Made by a program: the position numbers and the translations under genes. Positions 45,271 to 56,629 of a DNA stretch of 64,000 bases are shown here, one piece after another; positions within the stretch are counted from its first letter, which is position 1; each line of letters opens with the position of its first letter. Below the pieces are notes generated by a model, which worked only from the letters and a program-made list of their open reading frames with translations, did no database searches and was not told the origin of the DNA. The stretch comes from Harmonia axyridis (Eukaryota; Arthropoda; Insecta; Coleoptera; Coccinellidae): positions 69,600,798 to 69,664,797 of the forward strand of contig NC_059501.1 in the NCBI RefSeq assembly GCF_914767665.1, read 5' to 3'.

Positions 45271-47294
45271 TACTTACGAAAAAATCTTCACGATTTTTTT
45301 TTCAAATTCAATCATTTATTCCTTGCTATACTATCATGTTTCATCAACAAAAAATTTAAAATTCAAATAGCTCCTTCTGGGTGTTGCAGTTTCTTTGTCA
45401 GTTAGTTTATATATGGAAGATACTAGTATAAATGGCAATTTTTCAGTTATAAAATGTTCTTATTTATGCCGCTTGGACCCAAATTTGGTCAATTTTTTTG
45501 GACTTGAACGGAAAATATGTTAACTGCAATATTATTTCCATTTCATACCTTGTCTGCTCAAACTGAGTGTCTGTTTGGTTTTTGGAGTGTACTTAGAATA
45601 TTTCAATTTCTACATACCAGCATTTCTGTTCGGAATTGTTATAAAAAATATTTGTTATTTGTTGTATAGTTTTCTGCACTTTTTTAATTTTTTATTAGGA
45701 ATTTATATTGGACAACAGTGGAAAATATTGGAAATGAAATAGACGAGAATCCATTAGGAAGGTTTTTAAATTGTTCAAAGTAGACACCGAACATTGAAAT
45801 CTTCATGAGTATCGAAATCAAAACTTTCTACCTATTTAAACTTCGCTGCATAAAAATCTGAAGGTGTGAGAAATTCACCGAATTGAATATAGTCGTCACA
45901 ATATTCCTAACGATACCAGTGAGTAGGTACACCCTCTGAAGAAAGAAGCTCCTCAAAATTGAAACTTATTGAAAATTATTTAAGAAATTCAATGAATCTA
46001 GAGAAACTTTCAGCGATGGCAGTCTTATTTATTGAAGCCAGACTCTAAAAGCAGAAAATGCCTCTTTTTTCAATTTTCAACTGGGTACATCTTTATTGAT
46101 AGAATTGCAATTTTGAGTTGTCCATTATGAACAACTGATGGTCTTGCTGCGCCACTACTTATCACCAAACAAATTATTCAATACGTATCTTTTAAGACTA
46201 GCTCCTTCTTATATATTAAGAATCGTAAAAGTGTATTATTAAATCTTGCCTAGATCAAATTTTGATCTTGCTACAATCCCTTAGATTTTCCACATTTCAA
46301 ACTATACCACCCTGTATTTGTATAATATCATTTTGAAAGCCTTTAAGATCTGAAATTCAGGATGATATACTGCACTGCATCTTTTCTAACTAAGATTGAC
46401 AAAGAGAATTATCAGAGATGAATTCTTTCAGATCTTTAGTATCTGAATTATAAACGCCCAATAGCCCAATCGAAAAATAAGTAACAATTCGAGAGTGACG
46501 AATATCTCATTAAACTATTGAGGGAAGTTACTTAAATCCTGATACATATTAGGAACTCCGTGTGAGTCCTATTAAGAGTTTTGTTTCCATTTCGCTTGCA
46601 CTAAATTAACAAGCTTCAGAATACGGCAACGTAGGTATAACTCAATTATGTTGAAATATCCAGACGAAAAGTAACGACATCACTGCATTGCAATTTTTTC
46701 CTGACTGAAAATTCGTTGCATATCAAATTTCCAACTTTCGTAGCGTATATTCCGTATTCATGGAATTGTTATTTCGCTATTCCAACAAACGACTCTTTAT
46801 TTTAGCTTGATAACAGAGGTAAATATGAATCTGAACTTTTAGGCCATATTTGAAAAGCGTATAAACTATTTGATGTTATTGTAACATTCGTCCTGAGGTT
46901 TTGATATTTTTATCCTAGACTGGGATCCCCTAATTATTATCGGTTCGTATAAAGATAACAATCGATACCCCCATAAGGTCACCATAATGTGTGTTGTGTG
47001 AATCTCTATTTTTATTATTTTCGTTTGTTAGATACGGTTGTCAAAAACGAACCACGAAGTGACAAGTTTTTGAATGAACTAGCGTTAGAATGAGCCTTCT
47101 GTACGAATATCACATATACATTATTTTTTCTGATTCGCTGAATTTTTATTGAAACCAATGGAATATTTCCATAAATATCGTTTGTCGATTTTCGCATTGA
47201 AAAATGTTGGATGATAGAACTGGTTCGAAAAAGTGGGTGCTAATGGATACCTCGTGACGTGGGTCATCCAGGGCTCAATCAACCGTAAACAAGT
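45271..47294. other. No recognisable gene
   Basis: Long AT-rich stretch. Frames are short and motif-free. A CCACCCTGTATTTG block near 46308 resembles the termini of the fold-back elements but has no partner that I found. Confidence 0.4.
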
Positions 47295-48432
47295 TAGTTA
47301 TGCTCGGTCTAGGCACGAACAATGATTAATCCGTCAGAATTTGGAGGGGGGGGGCTTCGTCCCCCCTCCAAAAATTTTTTTTTTCGCGACCAAAAATGTC
47401 ATCTGATCAAAAAACGTCACAGGAAAATTCGATCGGAAACATAGAGGCGGTCATTTTTTCAGGGGGGTAAAAGTGCCCCCCTGGCAAGTTTAGGAATCTA
47501 CCCATCGAAATATTGATTTTTTGCGGTTGGTTAAGGTCGTCCCGAGATGAGATGAAAAAATAAAAATTTTAGAACATGGTATCCCCCCCCGGTACCCCCC
47601 ATAAAAATCGTACCACTGTGGCCAATGGAATAGTGAAACAACCAAAACATGCGTGATACGATATCGAATGAACAAGGGTTCTCTCAATGGCGGCGTGGGG
47701 ATGGTCTCCGTGGCGGCCTACTCTAAGGCACTGCGGTTAGAATATAAGTAGTGGGTCTCAAACCATGGGATGGGCAAGGAGAATTTTATTTCATTGTAGG
47801 CTAGGAATTTATTCGCTACAATAAATAACACGAATGATTTCCTCTGTGAAAATGAGTTCTAAGTTTCTTTTTCGCCATAAATGATTTGAGAATGAAGAAA
47901 ATTCTACGAAAGTAAGGAATATAATGGGAAAAAATTATCCACGTATATGAAGATCAGCATACAAACATTTCATTCGATGAGTGAAGTTTGGTATTAAAGG
48001 TTGCACCACCGTGTATAGTAGGTACGCCACTAGTCGACTAGTCAGATACTCACCTGAAAGCGCTCGTATTGTCGCAAACCCTGAATCTCCCATAAGCTGA
48101 AAATATCTCGATATAACATACCTTCGATCCTAAATACATCTTTAGTATTCAAATCCTTACAGTGACTAATACAAGGTGCATAATAATAGCTCATCGTATT
48201 GTGTATGGATCACAAAGACCAGCTCACACGTTCGAGGATGTCGGTGTACTACATACATTTCATCGCATTATTGCGATAGCCTTTGATGCCCACTGATATT
48301 AGCTGTCCCCCTGTTATCAACGGATCTGATTTACACAGAATGGAAATTTAATCAGTTGTATATCCTACTGGAACAAGCGGTTCAAATTTTCTGACGGATT
48401 AATCATTGTTCGTGCCTAGACCGAGCATAACT
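47295..48432. repeat. Inverted repeat pair A (about 47-bp arms)
   Basis: TAGTTATGCTCGGTCTAGGC at 47295 and its complement ending at 48432 pair through CACGAACAATGATTAATCC and GTCAGAA with almost no mismatch. Arm A is followed by a GGAGGGGGGGGG/CCCCCCTCC hairpin (47343-47370), and a CCCCCTCCAAAA...TTTTTCGCG block that recurs at about 49525. This pair is interleaved with pair B rather than nested. Confidence 0.8.
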
Positions 48433-49807
48433 AGGTTTAATGCCACATGATTAATTACCATGCAAGTTGAAAAGATATGAGGTTAGTTCAGATTTGAGTA
48501 GTGTAATGTATGGAGGACGCGTGATTTGCTTTGATGATAGCTAACCTGAAAAATTTTATCTCTTGCGTTATTTTTTTAGGTAGCTATAGAATTATAACAT
48601 ACAGTTCATTCATTATTCATGTTTTAAAAATGGATGGATGCTGCACTTGTTCTAAAAATGAAAGAAACGATGACATTTTTCAACAGTTTCAATTCGAAAA
48701 TATCCGAAGTTTTTATATCTCTAACTCTGTGGCAAATCTGTTAATTCTGTCATAGGTTTTTTGTAGAACAAAATCGTGTGAGAATTTATTAGTTCCTCAT
48801 AGATTTCAGAAATATTTCATGGTTATATTTCATTATCATTAACTTCCTCAAGGAATTAACACACCACAAAAAATTAGGCAAAAGTTTAAGATACATTTAT
48901 GATGAAACTAGCTGTTCGATTTGGCCTTTTTTTCATGACAGGTAAATTTCTTCTGAGCGTTAGTGTGTAAACCGTTTTTTTTTTCATGAAATTTATACCA
49001 CTCTGTAGAGTGTACCAGTTACGTTATCAAGATTAAATAAAATTTACACTTCAGCCTTATCGTTTAATTTTCTTATTTGATTCACTTCATTATCTTGTAT
49101 ATTACTCGAGAAACACCATTTTATAGCGTAACATGATTTCATTGGAAATGCAGGTCCAAATTTAACAAGAAGTAAGCGAAATAATATAAAATGATAACAA
49201 TTAAACGATAGCGTCCGTAGCGAGAATTTCCATCTCTAACACAAATAACTTCTTGGCGACATTGACCCATACTTGAAATAAAAGACCAAGTCTTCCCAAA
49301 TTGCAATCAGTCTCATGCCGTATGTATTCCACAGTATTCAAGTTATCTTCTCCCGAGAATATTCCAGACATTCTCTATGGGATTTAAATTCGGGCTTCGA
49401 GCTGGCCATACCCTGGTAACGATTCCGACTTCCTCTAGATAATTTCTCACAACTCGAGTGGCATAAGTCCTAGCATCATCTTGTATCAACAAAAATCCTA
49501 TATATGACACAAATGGCTCCGCCCCCCCCCTCCAAAAAATTTTTTTTTCGCGCTGATTACAAAAATGTATGACACTTGTATGTTTCTCTCTTTAAAGGTC
49601 CAAGTCGTGTTCCCCATTAACTAGCCTACAATGAAATAAAATTCTTCTTGCCCATCCCATGGTTTGAGACCCACTCACTTATATTCTAACCGCAGTGCCT
49701 TAGAGTAGGCCGCCACGGAGACCATCCCCACGCCGCCATTGAGAGAACCCTTGTTCATTCGATATCGTATCACGCATGTTTTGGTTGTTTCACTATTCCA
49801 CTGGCCA
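47619..49807. mobile_element. Inverted repeat pair B (186-bp arms), probable Tc1-like element
   Basis: The left arm 47619-47804 (TGGCCAATGGAATAGTGAAA inwards) is the near-perfect reverse complement of 49622-49807. Arms include GGCGGCGTGGGGATGGTCTC. Total span is 2.19 kb. A Tc1-type transposase relic lies inside near the right arm. I infer that these are the long termini of a Tc1-like transposon, later rearranged: pair A overlaps the left half, and a G/C-rich block duplicated from 47.35 kb sits inside the right arm. Confidence 0.75.
49265..49500 (-). pseudogene. Tc1-like (DD34E) transposase C-terminal relic
   Basis: The minus strand reads LLIQDDARTYATRVVRNYLE, GIVTRVWPARSPNLNPIENV and WNILGRR, then a stop. 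Between the aspartate of IQD and the glutamate of NPIE there are exactly 34 residues, the Tc1 signature. The N-terminal DNA-binding domain and first catalytic aspartate are absent: upstream sequence is cut by a C/T-rich block at 49520. The protein would cut and paste DNA at TA sites; this one is dead. Confidence 0.88.
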
Positions 49808-51274
49808 TGAGTATTTTCTGGAATAATGTGAATATCTTTTTGAATATATTCACCAAACCTATATGTATAAGCTCCTGCTGGAAGTGCAGGAATTATTTAT
49901 ATAATTATTATAATTTCAGAGACTCTTTGGACTAATTATTTCTTCAAACCTCAGCAAGTAGCTTATAGTTTTTTTTAATTTTTTGAGCGCTCATTCCCTG
50001 AGTAGGTAGATCGTTTCATCAATTTGTTATTTTTGAACTGTTTTTGAACGTTCGTTCTTTGAATCTTTGTGAATATAGTCATTCAAAACTTTGTTTTCCT
50101 GTTAATTTCGAAACTGCAAATTCGATCGAGAAGAAAATTTGCAACTTATTAGGTGTTAATAGCTGCGCCAGAACCAAGAATATCGAAAACGAAACGAAAA
50201 AAGCTTTCGAACGCACGTTCATTCAACTACACCTTTGGTGACCACAGAATAATATGTGGTATCCAAGAATCCAAGGGTGCACTTGGTGTGAGAATGAACG
50301 AGCGCTTCACCTCAATGTTGTTATCATGTTGATTGTTCAAGATTATTAACTTTTTCTCCATCAGTTGTTATGTGGTGGCGAAAACAGGATAATATACTAC
50401 AAGTCTACCTGACCCCAACATTGTGTATTAGGTCCATATTACATTATTCATGATTATTATATTAATCACCAATATAAAAACAGATTCGGAAATAATAAAG
50501 CGATTGCTTCGAAGAACGAGAGTTTATTTCAGGAAGATTCATAATCCATTTCGAATAATTCTGCCCGATTCTATTCGAAAACTTTTCTGGTGGAAATCGA
50601 TGTTCTATAGAAATGAATTTCCATGAAAATTATTAAAGTTCAAATGCAAAAAGATCAGGCATGAATCATTTTGGAATTTAATATAAGCCCGTAATTCATT
50701 CAACAACAGTAGACCCATTGAAGTGAATATTGTTATTTTTTATTCATTTATCGTTTACGCTTCATTGAATAGTTTTCATGACGTTCCCTGAATAATTCAT
50801 TATCATTTAGAATTTGTTTTTCATTCATCTATTATCGTCATTCTGAATAAACAAAGCAAACACTAGCAAATAGTGCATGCTAGGCAAAGTTATTTTTCAT
50901 CTCAATTAATTTTTTCTCCTGAAATCTGAACCTTTCGATTTTCAGATCGAATATTCAATATCCCTATAAATTTTTAAAGAAATTTGAAATTATAAGAACC
51001 CTTTAATTGAATAAAAAAATTCTTCCGTTCAGGGTGTGCCAACTAGAGTTTTCAGAATAGTTCTTATATTGAAAAAAAATTTATCTAAACTAGAATTCTT
51101 CTCACGTGTACTATCAGATGATAAATATTAAGAAACTTGGGTCTGAAAGTTGGTGATAAATATTCAGTTTCTCAGACTTTCCGAAAATCGTCCTACCTCC
51201 TATATTTAAAAAAGGTTTTCCAGAAGGAATTATGTTCAGTATCACTCATAATGAAATTAATTATCGTTTCAAAG
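49808..51274. other. No recognisable gene
   Basis: AT-rich; the 50044-50241 frame (65 residues) has no known domain. Nothing else supported. Confidence 0.4.
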
Positions 51275-51828
51275 ATAAAGAGGAGGGTTGGTGTTACTTA
51301 AATGGAAAATCCTATATTTTCTAACGCAGTTTTTATCCACAGATTTGTCGAAAAGCATCCCGTTATCAGTTTTTCAAAAATGTTATCGGTTTTGAAGATA
51401 TTCAGTTTTTTGGTATGTTTTTTTGATGGGATACCCCATATGTATATAAATATATTTTTTTTAATTTCCAGATTTAATTCATTTAGGAATTAATAATCAT
51501 TTTAGAGATATAGAGGAGAGTTGGTGTTTTTCAAATAGGATACACTTTATATCCAAACGGATGACGTTCTTGAAAAATTGATAATTTGATATATATACTT
51601 TTTTTATTTATTTCTAGATTTAATTCATTCAGAAATAAATTATCAATTTAGAGATATAGAGGAGAATTGATAACTTTAAATGGGATACACTGTATATTTT
51701 GGAAACGGATGACATTTCTGAGAAATTGATAGATAACCGAATGCTTTTCGGCAAATCTGCGGCTAAAAACTGTGTTGAAAAATATGGGGTGTCCCATTTA
51801 AGAAAAAACCAACTCTCCTCTTCATCAC
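51275..51828. mobile_element. Composite inverted/tandem repeat element
   Basis: Left part (AAGAGGAGGGTTGGTGTTAC, CGAAAAGCAT) is inverted at the right (ATGCTTTTCGG, AACCAACTCTCCTCTT), giving arms of about 95 bp. The centre holds two direct copies of a block containing AGATTTAATTCATT and TTAGAGATATAGAGGAGA about 147 bp apart. The same GATATAGAGGAGAGTTGGTG block is at 30015. There is no coding capacity. Confidence 0.65.
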
Positions 51829-51829
51829 T

Positions 51830-52125
51830 TAAACGGTAATTGATTTCTATTATCTGTTATGAATATCATTTGAACCATAAAAATCACTGAATAAAACGTT
51901 TTAGAATTTTTCGAACGGAAACCAAGATATAGCGGATAATTGAAACAGTCATTTTCAGAAACGCCCTGTTATTCGAAAACGAAGCAAGATATTATAACGT
52001 TCTAATTTCTGGTATCTCATCATTTCGAAGGAAGGGACGGGAATCCTTGAAGAGTTTTTTCTCTTAGCCCTATAGTTCTCGAGATGCTTTTAGGGAGTAT
52101 CGAATTTGGACATTCTGTACATCCT
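51830..52125 (+). repeat. Dispersed repeat D, copy 2
   Basis: Aligns with 31337-31625 and 63255-63510; includes AACGGAAACCAAGATATAGC, CAGAAACGCCCTGTTA, TCTCATCATTTCGAA and TAGTTCTCGAGATGCTTTTA. It follows the composite element immediately, as copy 1 follows a repeat-rich region. Confidence 0.65.
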
Positions 52126-53290
52126 TAAGGGTGTTACTTTTCGACATTGACTCACTGTATAGAAACCTATCGCTCCATTCAGGGGGAATTATCGCTCAAA
52201 AATAAGTCGAATCATAAAAACATCTAAGAAGCCGTAACTAACGGCGAATACGAAAAGAATCACTACGGAGAAAATCCCCAAATCAGGGATGTCTCGTTAT
52301 ATCCGATTTATGCATCACGATACCCGTCCCCTTTCAGAACTCACAATGCGAAAAAACACGCTGAGAGAACCTGAAAAGTTTTCGTCAATTTTATACAGCA
52401 CCACATGGGCCCATGCTCTTTGGGAGATCTGAAAAGCTTTGAATTTCCTATAGAGATTGGGCTCCTTTTGTGCTTGTTTGGACGGGCGGCAATGGCTGAT
52501 GCTTTCTTGTTATTTGCCACGTGTTTTCTAAAGTTTGATTTATGATGCAGAGTTCAAACGATTGGTCCGCATCTCAAGTCGATTTTTTCTCAGTTGTGAG
52601 TGAAATTCACAATAAGAATTCTTACTAATGACTTTTTTCGTAAAGCATGAAGAGATTGTAGTATCTTTTAAATTGTTTCCCGAATCTAATGAGGTATTTT
52701 GGGGATTCAAAACAAGAATTCGAAAATAGGAAAAACAGGAGTTCATGCATCCCCTTCCTATCACTTCACGAATAATCCTAATATGAACTTTTTCTATACA
52801 GGGTTTTTCCAAATTATACGTAAACCTTGGAGGAGCTGTTAGTATCACTCATTTGCTGTGGATTGAGCCATAACAGTTTCAGAGGTATTTGAGTTCTTGT
52901 GTTTTTTGAAAAATTTCTCACCTTACTTCATTTTTCGTAATTTTTTTTTTTCGTTGAGCAGCTTGATTTCAATTTTGGATTATTTCCATTAGACAAGGAT
53001 ATAATATGTATGAAAAAAGCAAAACCATGCTGTATTAGATGTTGAATAAGATTTAGTATGATTTGAAAGTTTGTATATAGAGAAAAGAATAGTAAATTTC
53101 TAATATAAATTTGCCTACAACTTTCGAATTACAAAATTTATGTATGACAAAATTATTTTAAGAACTTGCAAAATTCCTTCTTAATTTCCTAAAAAAGTTT
53201 CGTTAGAATGCAGGCACTAGTTTTGTTCCAGCAGATTTCGATTCTAAAGGAAAAAAAAAGCAATGAAGGAAAAGTAATAAATTAAATATT
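52126..53290. other. No recognisable gene
   Basis: AT-rich with a few ATACAGGG-type repeat fragments (52797). The 52540-52848 minus frame has no recognisable motif. Confidence 0.35.
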
Positions 53291-53293
53291 TTC

Positions 53294-53470
53294 CTATTGC
53301 CATAAAACTCGAACTTTCAGTAGAAAATGTATTATCAATAAATTATGTTTGAATTGACCTCCACCATTTCTTATACAAGCACGTGCCCTCTTTCTTATTT
53401 CTTCAGTTGTTACTTTCCGTCTAAAATTTACTTTCAATCTCCTCGCTAATTCGTGTATTTTGATGGTGTT
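53294..53470 (-). pseudogene. Possible transposase C-terminus
   Basis: The minus frame includes NTIKIHELARRLKVN and VTTEEIRKRARACIRNGGGQ then FKHNLL. A basic helix followed by CxxxGGGxFxHLL is how many mariner-type transposases end. No catalytic block was found upstream; sequence to 53770 stays open but is motif-free. Tentative. Confidence 0.4.
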
Positions 53471-53479
53471 AGATCTGGA

Positions 53480-54540
53480 CATCTGCAGGGCTCTACGAAA
53501 ATAATCCAAAATTATAATAAAATTTGGCCAACGTAGAGAAAAATCTACGAAAAATGAAAAACGATGAGAAAGTTTTTGAAAATCACAAGAACTCAAGAAA
53601 TGTTGATTTTTGGTTATCTCTAAATATGGCCCAAATAACAGTAAATGAGACATCCTAACACATCCTCCAGGTTCATGTCTAATTTGGAAGCACCCTGTGT
53701 ATCTGTCTATTTTTCCTGTTAGCTGATTCAACAAATTTCCGTGGAAAAGATGGAAAATATCAACATCCAACGTTCAGAAAGGATGTAGTTTAGCTCGCCC
53801 GCATCCTTCCTTAGACCCTGTACAACCCGAGGGTATAATATGTTACCGACTGTGCCTCTTAGAGCCCGACGTTATGAACGCCTCTTTGAGGTCAAATATT
53901 TGGGGATGAAGCACGTACTTATCTTACTGTGGGAGGCATTCCATTTAACCCCTAGTGGAAAACGATATCTGCAATCTGAGGGCACTCGTTAAACATATTT
54001 TATTTCACAAGATGTGTCAAAAGTTGGTTGAAAGATAGTTGGGTGAGCAGGTTCATTTTCATTTAGAGGTCATCCTATGGAGAAGCTCAATTGGTTTATT
54101 ACACAGGCCAATAGAGGGAAAAAAATTGGGCTCGAAATCTAACGTCTGATTTTGAGTGCTTTCAATGTGCTGAATTCATAAAAAACTACCATATTTTGTC
54201 TGTCAGCTCTCTTTTTTTGAGGGTGCATTGATGTTAATTCTGATACTAGCCAAAATTAAAGATCTCAACGACAAAATTGAAATTTCTAACTCACAATTGA
54301 AATCTAATGAGCCAAATATATACCTTAATCAAATATCTTATACTAACACGCCTTGCTCAAACCCATGTTTTAAATTACTTATTGCTTTCCTCGAATCTCT
54401 TATGTATCCTTTGCTCTTATACTTGCTACATTCTGGCTAATTTTAACGCCAAGAAAAGTTGAGCTTTAATTGTTTCGTTAATTTTCGTTGTTTTATAGTA
54501 TCAAGTATTGAAACACTGAACTGAAACAAAGACATCTACA
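53480..54540. other. No recognisable gene
   Basis: Nothing supported. An ACCCTGTGTATC block at 53692 resembles a transposon end. A 70-residue frame at 54228 lacks motifs. Confidence 0.35.
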
Positions 54541-54542
54541 AG

Positions 54543-55450
54543 AAAATGTAGTTGTATAGAGGATACCGATGTTTTTTGTGATATATGCGCGGGATATACT
54601 TCAAAAGAAAGCAGATAAGCTATTTCTGACTTCATGAAAAAAGCCAAGCTTCTCTATTACGGCATTCGTTTAGTAAGTCAGGATAAATCTTAGGCTCAAC
54701 ATTTCATATGTAAAATGTAAAGCATTCGTCGAACATTTGCGGCAGTGGACAGTTGGAGAGGGGAAGTACCTCAAGTTTGGTATACCAATGGTTTGGAGAA
54801 AACCATCATGGCAATTTTTATTTTTGTCTAGTGTATATTAAGGGCATGAATAAAAATAAAATACAGAACAATAATAGACATACCCTGATCTAGATTATGT
54901 AAGAAGACTTGTAGTGCATTCCATCTTTCATCAGTCTTCCTGAACTGAATATGATACATCATTTGAAGTTCAAAGAATAATTCGATCTGATGACAGTCGT
55001 ACATAACTGAACGATCTCAGAAGAAAACAGATCCTCTTAAAGAGTATGCTGAAATATGTACTTGTCTCCAAATTCAAAGAAAAGAACCTACATTTTGCAG
55101 ATATATTACATATTTTGATCGAAGAGATACGGAACTTCTATGTTTTTTTGCTAAGGGAAATAACCTTGTATTCTGAAAGGACTCTTAGCAAAAATGGGTT
55201 TGACAGAAATCAAGTGACATAGTTTAACAGGTGTTTTTCTAACTAACGGTGACAAAAGTTTATTTCCCATATATTCTAATTCCTTTAGGTCATGCTACTT
55301 CTATGGAAGGGGAATATGAAACAAATGCATTGGTGTCATGTTGTGGAAAAAACTCAAATATCGAGAACACCAATTGGCAACTTGTGTTGATTTAAATATG
55401 GCAAACAGCAGTGTTTTTATGACTTTGAAGTAGCAAAGCTAAAAATGAAC
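54543..55450 (+). pseudogene. Decayed protein of an arthropod repeat family of unknown function
   Basis: Mixed frames give DTDVFCDICAGYTSKES, a KAKLLYYGIRLVSQDKS stretch, CKMCKAFVEHLRQWTVGEGK, YLKFGIPMVWRKP, FAKGNNLVF, GVFLTNGDKSLFPIYS and KLKYREHQLATCVDLNM. I recognise this series from uncharacterised multi-copy proteins found in many insect and other arthropod genomes: a Cys-rich N-terminal region, the PMVWREP motif, then a region with NGDKxxxIPxxHS and EHQWxICGDLK. It is probably a transposon or virus-derived gene; I do not know its function. Stops occur in every frame. It is likely an old insertion. Confidence 0.62.
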
Positions 55451-56040
55451 ACATGATGAACAAGAATTGGTCTTCAAAAGATGCCATGATTCAAGGAGAA
55501 CAAAACTTAGTGAACTAATCTATGGATATGAGGAAGGATTCGTCATAAGTGAGTCGGACCCTTGTTTATGTTTCCATGTTTTCTATCCGGTTCGTACCCC
55601 TTATTTTGGAACAACCTATATAGCCGCATTTCAGTATTTGAGCTATTTGATACCGTCCATTATTAGTGCTGCGTTTGCATACAAACGACTCCAACCAACA
55701 TTTCAACTGGTGCAAACCGACAACATTTGGAAGCAGAATGATATAATATCCCGCTTCACGGACTCTGGTACAAGGTACAATGAATCAACGAAGTTCAAGT
55801 TGCCTGAAACGAGCTGCCACAAGCAAACATTGACCATTCCATTTCAATGACTAGACGTTGCAGGAGCTAACTCAACTGCAGTGACCGAACACATTATCAT
55901 TCTGGAATAGGGATATTAAGTCTTAATGGAGCAATGTATCATATTTTATTTGAATTCCTCTCATATGTAGTGTGAATATGGATCACATAAGAAAAAAATG
56001 ATATCGATAAGTTTTAGTAAAAAATAAATGTAAACACTTA
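55451..56040. other. No supported gene
   Basis: A 127-residue frame at 55467-55850 follows the decayed protein directly. It does not match what I expect downstream in that family and has no motif, so I leave it uncalled. Confidence 0.35.
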
Positions 56041-56059
56041 CTACTTTCCACAGATTTTA

Positions 56060-56110
56060 ATTATTTACGACAATTGTTTCGCCGTTTAAGCGGCTTCATC
56101 AGGGTTACAT
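56060..56110 (-). ncRNA. Hammerhead-ribozyme-like core 3' of a Penelope-like gene
   Basis: The minus strand reads CTGATGA (56102-56096), stem II AGCCG-CTTAAA-CGGC, then GAAAC, loop AATT, and GTC (56071-56069). This is the complete conserved core of a minimal hammerhead, with a 2-bp stem III (A-U, C-G) and predicted cleavage after the C at 56069. Penelope-like elements are known to carry such motifs. Stem I is weak: only the first pair (C56103-G56068 in minus sense) is evident, so activity in this copy is doubtful. Confidence 0.6.
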
Positions 56111-56189
56111 TGCAAAGTGTTGAATTTTGAAATACAATTTCAGCTATATATACACAAAAATGAGAGTGCCTAGGGAGTAATAAAATGTT

Positions 56190-56530
56190 AATTTATGGAT
56201 TCTTTGATGGGTCAACGGTCTTCTCGTTTGAATCTAGTAGATTCAAACGGTGACTTTTATTTTCGGTATGGAGTATTTTGTAATTAGAATTGAAATTATG
56301 TCCGGTTTCTGATAAATGATCTGCATATGACGAGAAGGTGTTATCACTTGTGTGACTCCTTTGGTGTTCGTGAAACCTTTTCTTGAAGTTTCTTCCAGTT
56401 TGTCCAATATATACCATTGGGCAGTCATTACAAGTTAACTCATAAACTCCAGATCTCATATTTTTTTCGATCCTGTCTTTATTATTTTTTATTATTTTTC
56501 CTAAATTATTTGGTGTTCTATAGGAAATAG
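56190..56530 (-). pseudogene. Penelope-like element, GIY-YIG endonuclease domain
   Basis: The minus strand reads SYRTPNNLGKIIKNNKDRI, then SGVYELTCNDCPMVYIGQTG, RNFKKRFHEHQRSH, YADHLSETGHNF and a final KTVDPSKNP. GVYEL/VYIGQTGRNFKKRF is the GIY-YIG nuclease core (Tyr, Tyr and Arg present), and the preceding Cys pair is typical of Penelope-like elements, which use this nuclease with their reverse transcriptase. The frame is open from the ATG at 56459, but the protein continues upstream into an inverted duplication at 56476-56625, where it ends. The polymerase is absent. Confidence 0.88.
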
Positions 56531-56625
56531 AATAATATAGCTGAATATTTCAGAAAGAATAATAACTGTGCTATTTCCTATAGAACACCAAATAATTCAG
56601 GAAAAATAATAAAAAATAATAAAGA
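56476..56625. repeat. Inverted duplication within the Penelope-like fragment, 55-bp arms
   Basis: 56476-56530 and 56571-56625 are almost perfect reverse complements around a 40-bp spacer. The left arm is coding for the stretch just before the GIY-YIG domain, so a piece of the coding region was copied in inverted orientation. The flanking text to the right shows no further element sequence. Confidence 0.85.
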
Positions 56626-56629
56626 AAAA

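Noticed and set aside
47490..47687. 65-residue minus frame
   Set aside because: It lies across the inverted-repeat arm of the Tc1-like element and has a mirror in the other arm.
55467..55850. 127-residue open frame directly after the arthropod repeat-protein relic
   Set aside because: It does not fit the expected continuation of that protein and has no recognised motif.
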